From NCBI GenBank assembly GCA_022953095.1, contig JALJCR010000001.1, positions 248,001 through 312,000 of the forward strand: a DNA stretch of 64,000 nucleotides. The letters are read 5' to 3'. How positions within the stretch are numbered: position 1 is the stretch's first letter; each line of letters opens with the position of its first letter. The notes beneath the pieces are model-generated. The model worked only from the letters and a program-made list of their open reading frames with translations, was not told the DNA's origin and made no database searches. Origin of the DNA: Qipengyuania sp. ABI-127-1 (lineage in GTDB: Bacteria > Pseudomonadota > Alphaproteobacteria > Sphingomonadales > Sphingomonadaceae). Shown here piece after piece: positions 17,098-25,485 of this stretch. The translations under genes and the position numbers were made by a program.

Positions 17098-18282
17098 TCA
17101 TACCGTGTTCGCGTATTCACGCAGCATATGCTTGGCGATCTGGAGCTGGAGGATCTGCGTCGTGCCTTCGTAGATGCGATAAATCCGCGCATCGCGGAAG
17201 AAGCGCTCGGCATCGTATTCGGCGAGATAGCCCGCGCCGCCATATATCTGCACCACCCGGTCGACCACGCGGCCGCACATTTCGGAGGCGAAAACCTTGA
17301 AAGCGGCGGCGTGCTTGACCGTATTCTCGCCGCGATCGACCCGCGCGGTGACATCGGCCATCATTGCCTCGGCGGCGTAGATTTCGGTCCAGCTTTCGCT
17401 GAGCATCTGCTGGATCAGCTGGAAATTGGCGATCGGTTCGCCGAAGGCCTGCCGCTCGTTCGCATATTTGATCGCCGAATCGAGCGCGCGGCGGGCATAG
17501 CCGGTGCTGGCCGCGCCGACCGAAATGCGTCCATTGTCGAGGCTCATCATGGCGAAACGGAAGCCCTTGCCGGTCTCGCCGCCCAGCAGCGCTTCGCCCG
17601 GCACATGCACATCGTCGAGCATGATGTCGGAGATATGGCTGCCCGACTGGCCCATTTTCTCGTCCGGGCTGCCGGTGGAGACGCCCGGCGTGTCCATCGG
17701 TACGATGAAGGCGCTGACATGCGCGTTCTTGGGCAGCGCGTCCTTTTCGGTGCGTGCCATGATCAGGCCGACCTCGGCATGCGGCGCGTTGGTGATGTAG
17801 CGCTTGGTCCCGTTGAGGATCCAGCCATTACCATCCGGATCGGGCCTGGCGGTGGTCGCCATGGCGGCGCTGTCACTACCCGAACCGGGCTCGGTCAGGC
17901 CGAAACAGGCGATCGCGCCTGCCGCGATCCGCGGCCACCATTCGGCCTTCTGCGCATCGGTGCCGCCGTTCTTGATGGCCGAATTGAACATGCCGACATT
18001 GATCGAGAAAATCGAACGATAGGCGGGCGCCGCATAGGCCATCGTCTTCACGACCTTGGCATATTGCGTTGTGTTCAGCCCCGCGCCGCCGAAATCCTCC
18101 GGAACCGTCAGGCCGAACAGGCCCATCTCCTTCATCTCGGCGACGATCTCGTCAGGGATCTTGTCATCGGCGATAACTCGCTTTTCCGCCGGGATCAGTC
18201 GTTCGCGGACATAGCGTTCGAGCTGTTCGAGGAACTGGTCGAAGGTTTCGGCGTCCATGCCGGGGTTTGCGAGTTCGCTCAT
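17098..18282 (-). CDS. Acyl-CoA dehydrogenase
   Basis: 394 residues with the full family fold. FGLTEPGSGSD and KRYITNAPHAE are the FAD and substrate-pocket signatures, QAFGEPIANFQLIQ follows, and YEGTTQI near the C-terminus places the catalytic base at Glu372. The enzyme oxidises an acyl-CoA to a 2-enoyl-CoA with FAD, passing electrons to electron transfer flavoprotein. The start overlaps the stop of a small lipoprotein gene by four bases (ATGA). Downstream on the same strand are the CoA transferase, thiolase and dehydratase genes, together a possible complete beta-oxidation set lacking a hydroxyacyl-CoA dehydrogenase. Confidence 0.92.
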   Translation of the reverse strand: MSELANPGMDAETFDQFLEQLERYVRERLIPAEKRVIADDKIPDEIVAEMKEMGLFGLTVPEDFGGAGLNTTQYAKVVKTMAYAAPAYRSIFSINVGMFNSAIKNGGTDAQKAEWWPRIAAGAIACFGLTEPGSGSDSAAMATTARPDPDGNGWILNGTKRYITNAPHAEVGLIMARTEKDALPKNAHVSAFIVPMDTPGVSTGSPDEKMGQSGSHISDIMLDDVHVPGEALLGGETGKGFRFAMMSLDNGRISVGAASTGYARRALDSAIKYANERQAFGEPIANFQLIQQMLSESWTEIYAAEAMMADVTARVDRGENTVKHAAAFKVFASEMCGRVVDRVVQIYGGAGYLAEYDAERFFRDARIYRIYEGTTQILQLQIAKHMLREYANTV

Positions 18283-18548
18283 CGGGGAAGCTCCATTCGA
18301 GCCGGCCCGCCCGATTCGCGCGGCGCCGGGAGGGTCTGCCCGGTGTCCGCGCGGGACTCGCCCGCGCCGTCGTCGCCTTCGGGCCGCAAGACGTCGTCGG
18401 GCAGGCGACGCTGTTCGATCATCTCGGCTGCATCGTCGAGCGCCTTGGCCTCACTGGGCGAAATGGCTTCGACAGGTTCCTCCTCCTCGTAACCGGAGCA
18501 GGCGGACAGCGCGGAAAGCGCGACGATACAGAGCGTGAATCGGATCAT
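18279..18548 (-). CDS. Small lipoprotein coupled to acyl-CoA dehydrogenase
   Basis: 89 residues: MIRFTLCIVALSALSACSGY, with a lipobox of the LSAC type (lipidated Cys17), then an EEEEPVE run and a Pro/Arg-rich tail. No recognised domain is present. The last four bases overlap the acyl-CoA dehydrogenase start, so the two are probably translationally coupled although one product should be exported and the other cytoplasmic. The final 20 or so residues are probably constrained by the following gene's ribosome-binding region. Confidence 0.7.
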   Translation of the reverse strand: MIRFTLCIVALSALSACSGYEEEEPVEAISPSEAKALDDAAEMIEQRRLPDDVLRPEGDDGAGESRADTGQTLPAPRESGGPARMELPR

Positions 18549-18638
18549 GCGGTGAAAGCTAGGCGCTCTCGAGCAGCGTGCAAAGGACGCTACGGCGGCG
18601 CGAGGGTGCGAGCGGGCCGAAGCCCGCCCGCCCTTCGA

Positions 18639-18935
18639 TCAGTTGCCGGTGTCTTCGGCCATGGCATCCATGGCGGCGGCAGCCGTGTCGGCGGCATTAT
18701 CGCCAGCTTCCTGGATCTGCGCCTCTTCGCTGGGCGACATGTCTTCGCGGGTCGGCGCAGCCTCATCGACATTGGCCGCGGGATCTTCGACCGGCTGTTC
18801 ATCGATGTCGGCCAGGGCTTCGTCCGCGGCGATTTCGACGGTGTCGGCTTCCGCTTCGGTGGATGCGTCTTCGGTGCTGCCGCAGGCGGCGAGCGCGACG
18901 GTGGCGGCAGCGGTCAGGGCAAATCGGAACTTCAT
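18639..18935 (-). CDS. Acidic lipoprotein, unknown function
   Basis: 98 residues from the ATG at 18935, preceded by GGAGAG. MKFRFALTAAATVALAACGS carries a clear lipobox (LAAC, lipidated Cys18). The mature part is highly acidic and alanine-rich (EAEADTVEIAADEALADID, later EDMSPSEEAQIQEAGDNAAD). No domain is recognised. It resembles the lipoprotein at 11540-11797 in composition rather than in alignable sequence. It lies 90 bp upstream of the next lipoprotein gene on the same strand and may share its transcript. The 119-bp gap before recQ holds the divergent promoters. Confidence 0.75.
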   Translation of the reverse strand: MKFRFALTAAATVALAACGSTEDASTEAEADTVEIAADEALADIDEQPVEDPAANVDEAAPTREDMSPSEEAQIQEAGDNAADTAAAAMDAMAEDTGN

Positions 18936-19054
18936 GGGCTTCTCTCCAAGCTGAATTGACGGTGCGGGGGTAAAGCGTAAGCGCGGGCCACTCGGCAAGG
19001 GGAAAATCGCCCGGCTATGGTTGCGCGGGCGCGGCTGTCTGGCATCAGGCGTGC

Positions 19055-20824
19055 ATGAGCGGAAATGCAGGCATACTCCAGGCCCTCAAGGACACTTTCG
19101 GTTTCGATGCCTTTCGCGGGCGTCAGGAAGAGGTTGTCGCACGGGTGCTGGCGGGCGAATCGACGCTGGCGGTGATGCCGACAGGTGCCGGCAAGTCGCT
19201 CACCTACCAATTGCCGGCCGTCCTGCTGGAGGGGACGTGCGTGGTGATAAGCCCGCTGATCGCCCTGATGCACGACCAGCTCAGAAGCGCACGGGCAAAC
19301 GGCATTCGCGCGGCAACGCTGACCAGCGCCGATGCCGATTGGCGCGAAACGCAGGATGCCTTCCGTGCTGGCAAGCTCGACCTGCTCTATGTCGCGCCCG
19401 AGCGAGCCAGCCAACCAGCTTTTCGCGAATTCCTGGCGGCTTCGCCCCTGTGTCTGTTCGCCATCGACGAGGCGCATTGCGTATCCGAATGGGGGCATGA
19501 TTTTCGTCCCGACTACCGCATGCTGCGGGGGCTGATGGACGCTTTCCCGCAAGTGCCTCGCCTCGCGCTGACCGCGACCGCAGACAATCAGACGCGCGCC
19601 GATGTGATGGCGCAGCTGGGCATTGCAGATACCGGGCTGGTGCTGGCCGGATTCGACCGGCCAAATATCCGCTACGCGATTCGTCATCGCGACAATCCGG
19701 TGCGCCAACTGACCGAGCTGATGGCGAACGAGCCGGGTCCGGGGATCGTTTATGCGCAAACACGGCGCAAGGTGGAGGACCTCGCCCACAAGCTCGCCGA
19801 TGCAACCGGGCGTCTCGTACTACCCTATCATGCCGGGCTCGATGCGCAGGTACGGGCGGACAACCAGGCGGCCTTCGTCGCCAGCGAGGATGTGGTGATC
19901 GTCGCCACGGTCGCGTTCGGCATGGGGATCGACAAACCCGACGTGCGGTTCGTGGCGCATGTCGGCGTGCCCAAGTCGATCGAGGCCTATTACCAGGAAA
20001 CCGGGCGCGCCGGGCGCGACGGCGATCCTTCGCAGGCGGTCATGTTCTGGGGCGCGGGCGATTTCGCGACTGCGCGGCAGCGGCTGGCGGAGGTGGACGA
20101 GGCGCGGCGCAATGCCGAACGCGCCCGGCTTGATGCACTGGCCGGACTGGTCGAAACTGCCGAATGCCGCCGTGCGGTGCTATTGAGGCATTTCGGTGAA
20201 GACCCGCCCTCGCGCTGCGCCAATTGCGACAATTGTCTCGAACCCGCGAGCGTCACCGACGTTACGCAGCTTGCGCGCAAACTGCTCTCCGCGGTTTACC
20301 GGACCGGACAGAGCTTCGGCATGGGACACTTGCAGAAGGTGCTCACCGGCAACGAAGACGAGCGCGTGCGCCAACGCGGGCACGACCGGCTGAGCGTGTT
20401 CGGCATCGTCGAGCGCGAGGAGGCACGCCTGCTCCAGCCGCTGTCGCGGGCCTTGCAGGCGCGCGGCGATCTTGTCGCGACCGAACATGGCGGGCTGGCG
20501 TTGGGCGGTGCGGCCCGTGCGATCCTCAAGGGCGATAGTCCGGTGGAGATCGTGGTCCCCCCCAGGAGGGCGCGCAGACGAAGGGCCGACGCGACACCCA
20601 ATCCGGTTGGGGACCCGCTGTTCGAAGCGCTGCGGGCCTTGCGCAAGGAGCTGGCCGAGGAAGCCCAGGTCCCGCCCTATGTCGTCTTCCACGATTCCAC
20701 TCTGCGCGAGATGACCTCCGCGCGTCCCGAAACGCTGGCGCAACTGGGCCGGTTGCCCGGCATTGGGGCCAAGAAACTCGAAGCATATGGAGAGCAGTTT
20801 CTGCGTGCCATCCAGGACCATTGA
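19055..20824 (+). CDS. recQ: ATP-dependent DNA helicase RecQ
   Basis: 589 residues. The helicase core has MPTGAGKSLT (Walker A, 41-50), DEAH (138-141), a RecA-like second domain with IVATVAFGMGIDKPDVRF, and QETGRAGRDG (motif VI). Zinc-binding cysteines occur in AECRRAVLL and SRCANCDNCLEP. A winged-helix RQC domain follows, and an HRDC-like domain ends the protein (LAQLGRLPGIGAKKLEAYGE). RecQ unwinds DNA 3' to 5' in recombination and replication-fork repair. The stop lies only 15 bp before the 30-bp palindrome controlling the next operon. Confidence 0.97.
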   Translation: MSGNAGILQALKDTFGFDAFRGRQEEVVARVLAGESTLAVMPTGAGKSLTYQLPAVLLEGTCVVISPLIALMHDQLRSARANGIRAATLTSADADWRETQDAFRAGKLDLLYVAPERASQPAFREFLAASPLCLFAIDEAHCVSEWGHDFRPDYRMLRGLMDAFPQVPRLALTATADNQTRADVMAQLGIADTGLVLAGFDRPNIRYAIRHRDNPVRQLTELMANEPGPGIVYAQTRRKVEDLAHKLADATGRLVLPYHAGLDAQVRADNQAAFVASEDVVIVATVAFGMGIDKPDVRFVAHVGVPKSIEAYYQETGRAGRDGDPSQAVMFWGAGDFATARQRLAEVDEARRNAERARLDALAGLVETAECRRAVLLRHFGEDPPSRCANCDNCLEPASVTDVTQLARKLLSAVYRTGQSFGMGHLQKVLTGNEDERVRQRGHDRLSVFGIVEREEARLLQPLSRALQARGDLVATEHGGLALGGAARAILKGDSPVEIVVPPRRARRRRADATPNPVGDPLFEALRALRKELAEEAQVPPYVVFHDSTLREMTSARPETLAQLGRLPGIGAKKLEAYGEQFLRAIQDH

Positions 20825-20838
20825 CTCGTTTCGCCACT

Positions 20839-20868
20839 CGATATAAATATGATATCATAATTATATCG
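20839..20868. promoter_or_regulatory. 30-bp AT-rich palindromic operator upstream of the SPFH operon
   Basis: A dyad with 14 of 15 base pairs matched: outer arms CGATATAA and TTATATCG, and centre TATGATATCATA. It is strikingly AT-rich against a GC-rich background and ends immediately before the GGAAGGAG ribosome-binding site of the SPFH gene. It therefore overlaps the likely promoter or transcript start. The bound regulator is unknown; the ribbon-helix-helix protein encoded at 21826-22020 is one candidate. Confidence 0.75.
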
Positions 20869-20883
20869 GAAGGAGCGTTGCCC

Positions 20884-21795
20884 ATGTCGGTGGAAATGAA
20901 GGGAATGAAGACCAGTACCGAACGAACCGGATCGAGTTTCAGCGGGTATCCCATACTCGCGCTGATCCTGGTCCTGCTGGTGCTGGTGACGTGGAACCTG
21001 TCCGGCAATCTGCCGCCGGATGGTGCGACCAAGGGGGAGAAACTGGCTTTCATCGGCCTGCTCGTCACGCCGCTCATCGTCCTCGGCTTTCTGGCCGCCG
21101 GGTTTTTCATGATCCAGCCCAACCAGGCGGCGGTGATCACGCTGTTCGGCGAATATCGCGGGACCGAACGGCGCGAAGGGCTGCGCTGGGTGTGGCCGTG
21201 GATGGGCAAAAACAAGATTTCGGTGCGCGCGCACAATATCCATTCCGAACGGGTGAAGATCAACGATCTGCGCGGCAATCCAATCGAAATTGCCTGCAAC
21301 GTGGTGTGGCGCGTAGCCGATACCGCCCAGGCGAGCTTCGATGTCGACGACTACAAGGAGTTCGTGAACATCCAGATCGAAGCCGGACTGCGCACCGTCG
21401 GTTCGCGCCATCCCTATGACGATTTCGAGGGCGAGGAGGTCACGCTGCGCGGCGGTGCGGATGTCATCAATCGCGAATTGCTCGAGGAACTCAACGACCG
21501 GCTCAAGGTTGCGGGTATCGTGGTCGACGAAGCGGGCCTCACACATCTGGCCTATGCCAGCGAGATCGCCAGCGCCATGCTCAAGCGCCAGCAGGCCGAT
21601 GCGATCATCGCGGCGCGCGCGAAAATCGTTCTCGGCGCGGTGGGCATGGTGGAAGATGCGCTGACCAAGCTCGCTCAGGACAATATCGTGGAGCTCGACG
21701 ACGAGCGCCGTGCAGCAATGGTTTCCAACCTGATGGTCGTGCTGTGCGGCGAGAAAGACGCGCATCCGGTGGTCAATGCCGGATCGCTCTACTAG
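20884..21795 (+). CDS. SPFH (band 7) domain membrane protein
   Basis: 303 residues; the start at 20884 follows GGAAGGAG. Two hydrophobic helices (about 22-39 and 54-77) precede the band 7 domain, which opens [40 protein letters not shown] and a long helical region with [19 protein letters not shown] follow, as in stomatin/flotillin-type scaffolds. Such proteins oligomerise in membranes and organise microdomains or protease complexes. It is first in a four-gene operon with an Arc-like DNA-binding protein, a hydrolase and a small membrane protein. The AT-rich palindrome at its promoter suggests induction by a specific signal. Confidence 0.88.
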   Translation: MSVEMKGMKTSTERTGSSFSGYPILALILVLLVLVTWNLSGNLPPDGATKGEKLAFIGLLVTPLIVLGFLAAGFFMIQPNQAAVITLFGEYRGTERREGLRWVWPWMGKNKISVRAHNIHSERVKINDLRGNPIEIACNVVWRVADTAQASFDVDDYKEFVNIQIEAGLRTVGSRHPYDDFEGEEVTLRGGADVINRELLEELNDRLKVAGIVVDEAGLTHLAYASEIASAMLKRQQADAIIAARAKIVLGAVGMVEDALTKLAQDNIVELDDERRAAMVSNLMVVLCGEKDAHPVVNAGSLY

Positions 21796-21825
21796 GCGCT
21801 GGTTGCGACGGGATATTGACGCGAG

Positions 21826-22020
21826 ATGTCACGGAAAAAGGCCTTTGCCCTGCGTTTGGATCCGGCAGTCCATGCCGCGATCGAGCGCCTGGCTGCGGCC
21901 GAATTGCGCAGCGCCAATGCGCAGATCGAGATGTTGCTGCGCGAGGCGCTGAACGAACGCGGGATTACAGTACCCATATCGAAGCCGCCCGCACGCGGCC
22001 GACCGAGGAAGGAGCCGTAA
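21826..22020 (+). CDS. Arc-family ribbon-helix-helix protein
   Basis: 64 residues: MSRKKAFALRLDPAVHAAIE, then RLAAAELRSANAQIEMLLREAL. This is the ribbon-helix-helix pattern (KAFALRL strand, two helices, SANAQIEMLL) of Arc/CopG-type DNA-binding proteins. The C-terminal tail is basic and Pro-rich (KPPARGRPRKEP). It is the second gene of the SPFH operon, and its stop is two bases before the hydrolase start. It may autoregulate the operon through the upstream palindrome; alternatively it is an antitoxin-like protein with no partner toxin visible. Confidence 0.85.
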   Translation: MSRKKAFALRLDPAVHAAIERLAAAELRSANAQIEMLLREALNERGITVPISKPPARGRPRKEP

Positions 22021-22021
22021 T

Positions 22022-22993
22022 ATGCGCTTTTCCATACTACTCGCCGCAGTCGGCCTTGTGACAGCCGCACCGCTCATGGCTGTCCCTGAACCGGTTTCCC
22101 TGACCGCAGAGGGACCGCGAGGCGATCTCGCCGGCACGCTGATTGCACCTGCCGAGGGGCGGCCTGTGGTCCTCATCCTTCCCGGATCAGGACCCACCGA
22201 TCGCGATGGCAACAATCCGATGGGCGTCACCGCCGCCCCCTACCGCCTGCTCGCAGAAGCGTTGGCCGGGCGCGGCATCGGCACGGTCCGTATCGACAAG
22301 CGCGGCATGTTTGCCAGCAAGGCGGCAGTCACCGATGCCAATGCGGTCACGGTGTCCGACTATGTCGCCGATACCCGAAACTGGGTGGACGCGGCCCGCA
22401 CCGCCAGCGGGACAGACTGCATCTGGCTTTTGGGTCATAGCGAGGGCGGCCTGGTGGCGCTTGCCGCAGCCAAGCGGGTTGACCATCTGTGCGGCCTTAT
22501 ACTGGTGGCAACGCCTGGGCGGCCGCTAGGCAGCATCTTGCGCGAGCAATTGAGCGCCAATCCGGCCAACGCGCCGATCCTCGATCAGGCGGAAACCGCC
22601 ATCACCGCGCTTGAAGCGGGCGAGCGGGTCGACGTCGCGAAATTCCATCCCGCTTTGCAGGGGCTGTTCGCACCGGCGGTGCAGGGGTTCATGATCGATC
22701 TGATGGCACAGGACCCGGCAGCTATGGCCGATACGATCGAGCTTCCGATGCTCATCGTCCAGGGCGGCACCGATCTTCAGGTGGGTACAGAGGACGCCAA
22801 TGCCCTGGTCGCCGCAGCCCCCGCCGCCGAGTATCTGGCAATTCCCGCAATGAATCACGTGTTGAAAGATATCGCTGATGGCGACGCTGCGGCCAATCGA
22901 GCCAGCTATGCCGATCCATCGCTTCCGGTGTCGCCAGCGCTGGTCGATGGTATCGAAGCATTCACAACCGAGTTCAGGAAAGCGATTCGATGA
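22022..22993 (+). CDS. Exported alpha/beta hydrolase
   Basis: 323 residues with an N-terminal signal peptide (cleavage probably near residue 20, after AAPLMA). The alpha/beta hydrolase fold shows VVLILPGSGPTDRDGNN (oxyanion region), LLGHSEGG with nucleophile Ser140, a later acidic position in IVQGGTDLQVG and catalytic His in AMNHVLKD. It is therefore likely a periplasmic or secreted esterase/peptidase-like enzyme. It is tightly coupled to the preceding RHH gene and overlaps the next gene by four bases (ATGA), so it belongs to the SPFH operon. Confidence 0.85.
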   Translation: MRFSILLAAVGLVTAAPLMAVPEPVSLTAEGPRGDLAGTLIAPAEGRPVVLILPGSGPTDRDGNNPMGVTAAPYRLLAEALAGRGIGTVRIDKRGMFASKAAVTDANAVTVSDYVADTRNWVDAARTASGTDCIWLLGHSEGGLVALAAAKRVDHLCGLILVATPGRPLGSILREQLSANPANAPILDQAETAITALEAGERVDVAKFHPALQGLFAPAVQGFMIDLMAQDPAAMADTIELPMLIVQGGTDLQVGTEDANALVAAAPAAEYLAIPAMNHVLKDIADGDAAANRASYADPSLPVSPALVDGIEAFTTEFRKAIR

Positions 22994-23253
22994 CCGAGAG
23001 GAAAGACGACGTCTGGTTCGAACCCAAACGGTACGGTTACGGAGCGGGCATGCCGGTGTCGTGGCAAGGCTGGGTTCTGATTATCGGCTACGTGCTTCTC
23101 ATCGTTTTCGGCGTCCTCTTGGCGCCGTGGGAAGAGGATGTATGGCTTACCGTTTTCCTGATCCTCATCGTTCCCGTGACTGCGGTGCTGCTCTATATTT
23201 CCGCCATCAAGACACGCGGCGGCTGGCGCTGGCGCTGGGGTGAAGACGATTGA
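22990..23253 (+). CDS. Small two-helix membrane protein in SPFH operon
   Basis: 87 residues with two hydrophobic helices (WVLIIGYVLLIVFGVLLAP and VWLTVFLILIVPVTAVLLYI) and a Trp/Arg-rich C-terminus (TRGGWRWRWGEDD). No family is recognised. The ATG overlaps the hydrolase stop. As the last gene of the SPFH operon it might be the membrane partner of the SPFH scaffold, but this is inference from position only. Confidence 0.75.
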   Translation: MTERKDDVWFEPKRYGYGAGMPVSWQGWVLIIGYVLLIVFGVLLAPWEEDVWLTVFLILIVPVTAVLLYISAIKTRGGWRWRWGEDD

Positions 23254-23314
23254 CGTGGTCGGCCACAGGGCCAAGGTTATTCAGTTGTTAACCATAAGGG
23301 GCTAGGCAACGATT

Positions 23315-24301
23315 ATGGTTTCGCCCTTCGCCTCCTCCGCTTCGCGCATGCCCCGCTGGCTCTTCGCTGCCGTCGCAGCCGTGGCGATAAGCGCGATTCC
23401 GCTCGCCGCCGTGCTGGCGCAAGGCCCATCGACGGCCAGCTTCACCGTTGCCGAAACGGGCCGCGGCTATGCGTCGCTGCAGGCCGCGGTCGATGCCATC
23501 GGCAGTGGCGAGGGAACTGTGGTGATCGCCCCGGGCAACTGGCGCGAATGCGCAGTGCAGCGCGAAGGCGTGGTGCATTTCCGCGCCGCGCAGCCGGGCA
23601 GCGCGCTGTTGGGCGGCAAGGCCTGCGAAGGAAAGGCGGCGCTGGTCCTGCGCGGACGTGGTGCCAGCGTCGACGGAATCGTTTTCGCCGATCTCGCCGT
23701 CGAGGATGGTAACGGGGCGGGCATCCGTCTCGAAAAAGGCCCCTTGCGCGTATCGCAAAGCTGGTTCCGCGACAGCCAGCAGGGCATTCTGACGACCAAT
23801 GGTGAGAACAGCGAGCTGGTGGTCGACAAGTCTACATTCACGCGCCTGGGCACTTGCGAATATTCGGGCGGTTGCGCGCATTCGATCTACGCCGGAGATT
23901 ACGGGCGCGTCGTTGTTACCCGTAGCCGTTTCGAGCAGGGCACGGGCGGGCATTATCTCAAGTCGCGCGCCGCGCACAATGTGATAGAGGATTCGAGCTT
24001 TGACGATGCCAATGGCCGCAGCACCAATTATCTGATCGATCTGCCAAATGGCGGTACAGGCAGTATTCGCGGTAACTGGTTCGTTCAGGGACGCGATAAG
24101 GAAAACTGGTCGACAATGATCGCCATCGGCGCCGAGGGCGCCCATTACAGTTCCGATGGCCTGGTGATTGCGGACAATGAGGCGCGTTTGGTCCCCGGCC
24201 TGTCTCGCAGCCCGGCCTTCGTGGCCGACTGGACCGGCGATGCGCTGGTTATGCAGAACAACACGCTCGGCTCCGGCATCCGGCGGTTGGAGTTGCGCTG
24301 A
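23315..24301 (+). CDS. Exported right-handed beta-helix repeat protein
   Basis: 328 residues with a signal peptide (hydrophobic residues about 15-35, AVLAQ near the cleavage site). The body has repeated short strands typical of parallel beta-helices: SLQAAVDAIGSGEGTVVIAP, GIRLEKGPLRVSQSWFRDSQ, GILTTNGENSELVVDKSTF and VVTRSRFEQGTGGHYLKSRA. Related proteins include polysaccharide lyases and surface-glycan binding proteins, but no catalytic motif can be pointed to. It stands alone between the SPFH operon and a zinc-finger gene. The 61-bp upstream gap includes AT-rich AGTTGTTAACCATAA. Confidence 0.8.
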   Translation: MVSPFASSASRMPRWLFAAVAAVAISAIPLAAVLAQGPSTASFTVAETGRGYASLQAAVDAIGSGEGTVVIAPGNWRECAVQREGVVHFRAAQPGSALLGGKACEGKAALVLRGRGASVDGIVFADLAVEDGNGAGIRLEKGPLRVSQSWFRDSQQGILTTNGENSELVVDKSTFTRLGTCEYSGGCAHSIYAGDYGRVVVTRSRFEQGTGGHYLKSRAAHNVIEDSSFDDANGRSTNYLIDLPNGGTGSIRGNWFVQGRDKENWSTMIAIGAEGAHYSSDGLVIADNEARLVPGLSRSPAFVADWTGDALVMQNNTLGSGIRRLELR

Positions 24302-24347
24302 GGAAACATGCCGTCCCTCACCCGTTTATCGGGCGAAGGAGCAGGCA

Positions 24348-24611
24348 ATGGCAGGCGGTTGGGCACGCGACGGGGCGGTTCAGGATCAGATCGACGATTC
24401 GGTGAATGACGCGGTCAGCGCGGCGCGTTCGCGCCTTCCGCGCGGCGAAAGCGCCGAATATTGCGACGAATGCGGAGAGCCCATCCCGGAAAAACGCCGT
24501 GTGGCGCTACCCGGCGTGCGGACCTGTGTCGAATGCCAGTCCGCACGCGACGGCGCGGTGCGCCATTCCGCCATCAATCGTCGCGGAAGCAAGGACAGCC
24601 AGTTGCGCTGA
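24348..24611 (+). CDS. DksA/TraR C4 zinc-finger protein
   Basis: 87 residues starting MAGGWARDGAVQDQIDDSVN after a GAAGGAG site. The C4 finger is CDECGEPIPEKRRVA followed by TCVECQ, as in small DksA/TraR-family proteins (YbiI-like). These lack the long coiled coil of true DksA, so action on RNA polymerase is uncertain. It is 26 bp upstream of psd and probably co-transcribed with it. Confidence 0.88.
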   Translation: MAGGWARDGAVQDQIDDSVNDAVSAARSRLPRGESAEYCDECGEPIPEKRRVALPGVRTCVECQSARDGAVRHSAINRRGSKDSQLR

Positions 24612-24637
24612 CGCGCGATCGCGTCCACGCATCGGCC

Positions 24638-25477
24638 ATGACATCCCCTTTCATCTGGCTCCAGCATCTCCTGCCTCACCATGCGGTTTCGCGCATGGCA
24701 GGTAAACTCGCCTCGAGCGAAGTTCCATGGCTGCGCGACCGACTGATCCGCCGCTTTATCGTCGCCTATGATGTCGACATGAGCGAGGCGGCGCGCGGTG
24801 TGGGCGAGTTCACAAGTTTCAACGATTTCTTCACGCGCGAACTCAAGCCGGGCGCCCGTCCGCTGGCCGACGCAAGCCAATATGTCCTGAGCCCAGCCGA
24901 CGGCGCGGTCAGCCAGATCGGGCGGATCGAGGAAGGGCGCATCTTCCAGGCCAAGGGCCGTCACTTCACCGCTGCGCAGCTTCTTGGCGGCGACAAGCAG
25001 GCGGCGGCGCGGTTCGACGGCGGCCAATTCGCCACGATCTATCTGAGCCCACGCGATTACCACCGCGTGCACATGCCCGCAGCCGGAACGCTGAAATCCG
25101 CAACCTACGTCCCGGGCGAGCTGTTTTCGGTGAATCAGGTGACGGCCGAGAACGTCGATGGTCTTTTCGCCCGCAACGAGCGACTCGCCTGCCAGTTCGC
25201 AGGGCCGGACGGGCTCTTCGCCAGCGTCATGGTGGGGGCGATGATCGTGGCGGGGATCGAGACCGTATGGTCGGGCCTTGTCGAAACGCACGCCGCGAAG
25301 CGGGTGCGCGAGGAGTTCGGCGATGAACATACCTTCGCGGCGGGCGACGAGATGGGGCGCTTCATTCTCGGATCGACCGTGGTGTTGCTGTTCGAACCGG
25401 GTAAGGTCGAATGGGACGCGCGGCTGAAGGCGGGCGCGGCCGTGCGCATGGGGCAGGCCATCGGGCGGCGGCTCTGA
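24638..25477 (+). CDS. psd: Phosphatidylserine decarboxylase
   Basis: 279 residues. The self-cleavage site is FILGSTVVLLF: cleavage at Gly245-Ser246 would create the pyruvoyl group on the small alpha subunit. FTSFNDFFTRELKPGARPL, LSPADGAVSQIG and YLSPRDYHRVHMP are the family hallmarks. The enzyme makes phosphatidylethanolamine at the inner membrane. The start at 24638 follows the DksA-like gene closely. The 3' end faces a convergent GNAT gene nine bases away with no obvious terminator. Confidence 0.95.
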   Translation: MTSPFIWLQHLLPHHAVSRMAGKLASSEVPWLRDRLIRRFIVAYDVDMSEAARGVGEFTSFNDFFTRELKPGARPLADASQYVLSPADGAVSQIGRIEEGRIFQAKGRHFTAAQLLGGDKQAAARFDGGQFATIYLSPRDYHRVHMPAAGTLKSATYVPGELFSVNQVTAENVDGLFARNERLACQFAGPDGLFASVMVGAMIVAGIETVWSGLVETHAAKRVREEFGDEHTFAAGDEMGRFILGSTVVLLFEPGKVEWDARLKAGAAVRMGQAIGRRL

Positions 25478-25485
25478 GGGGAGGC

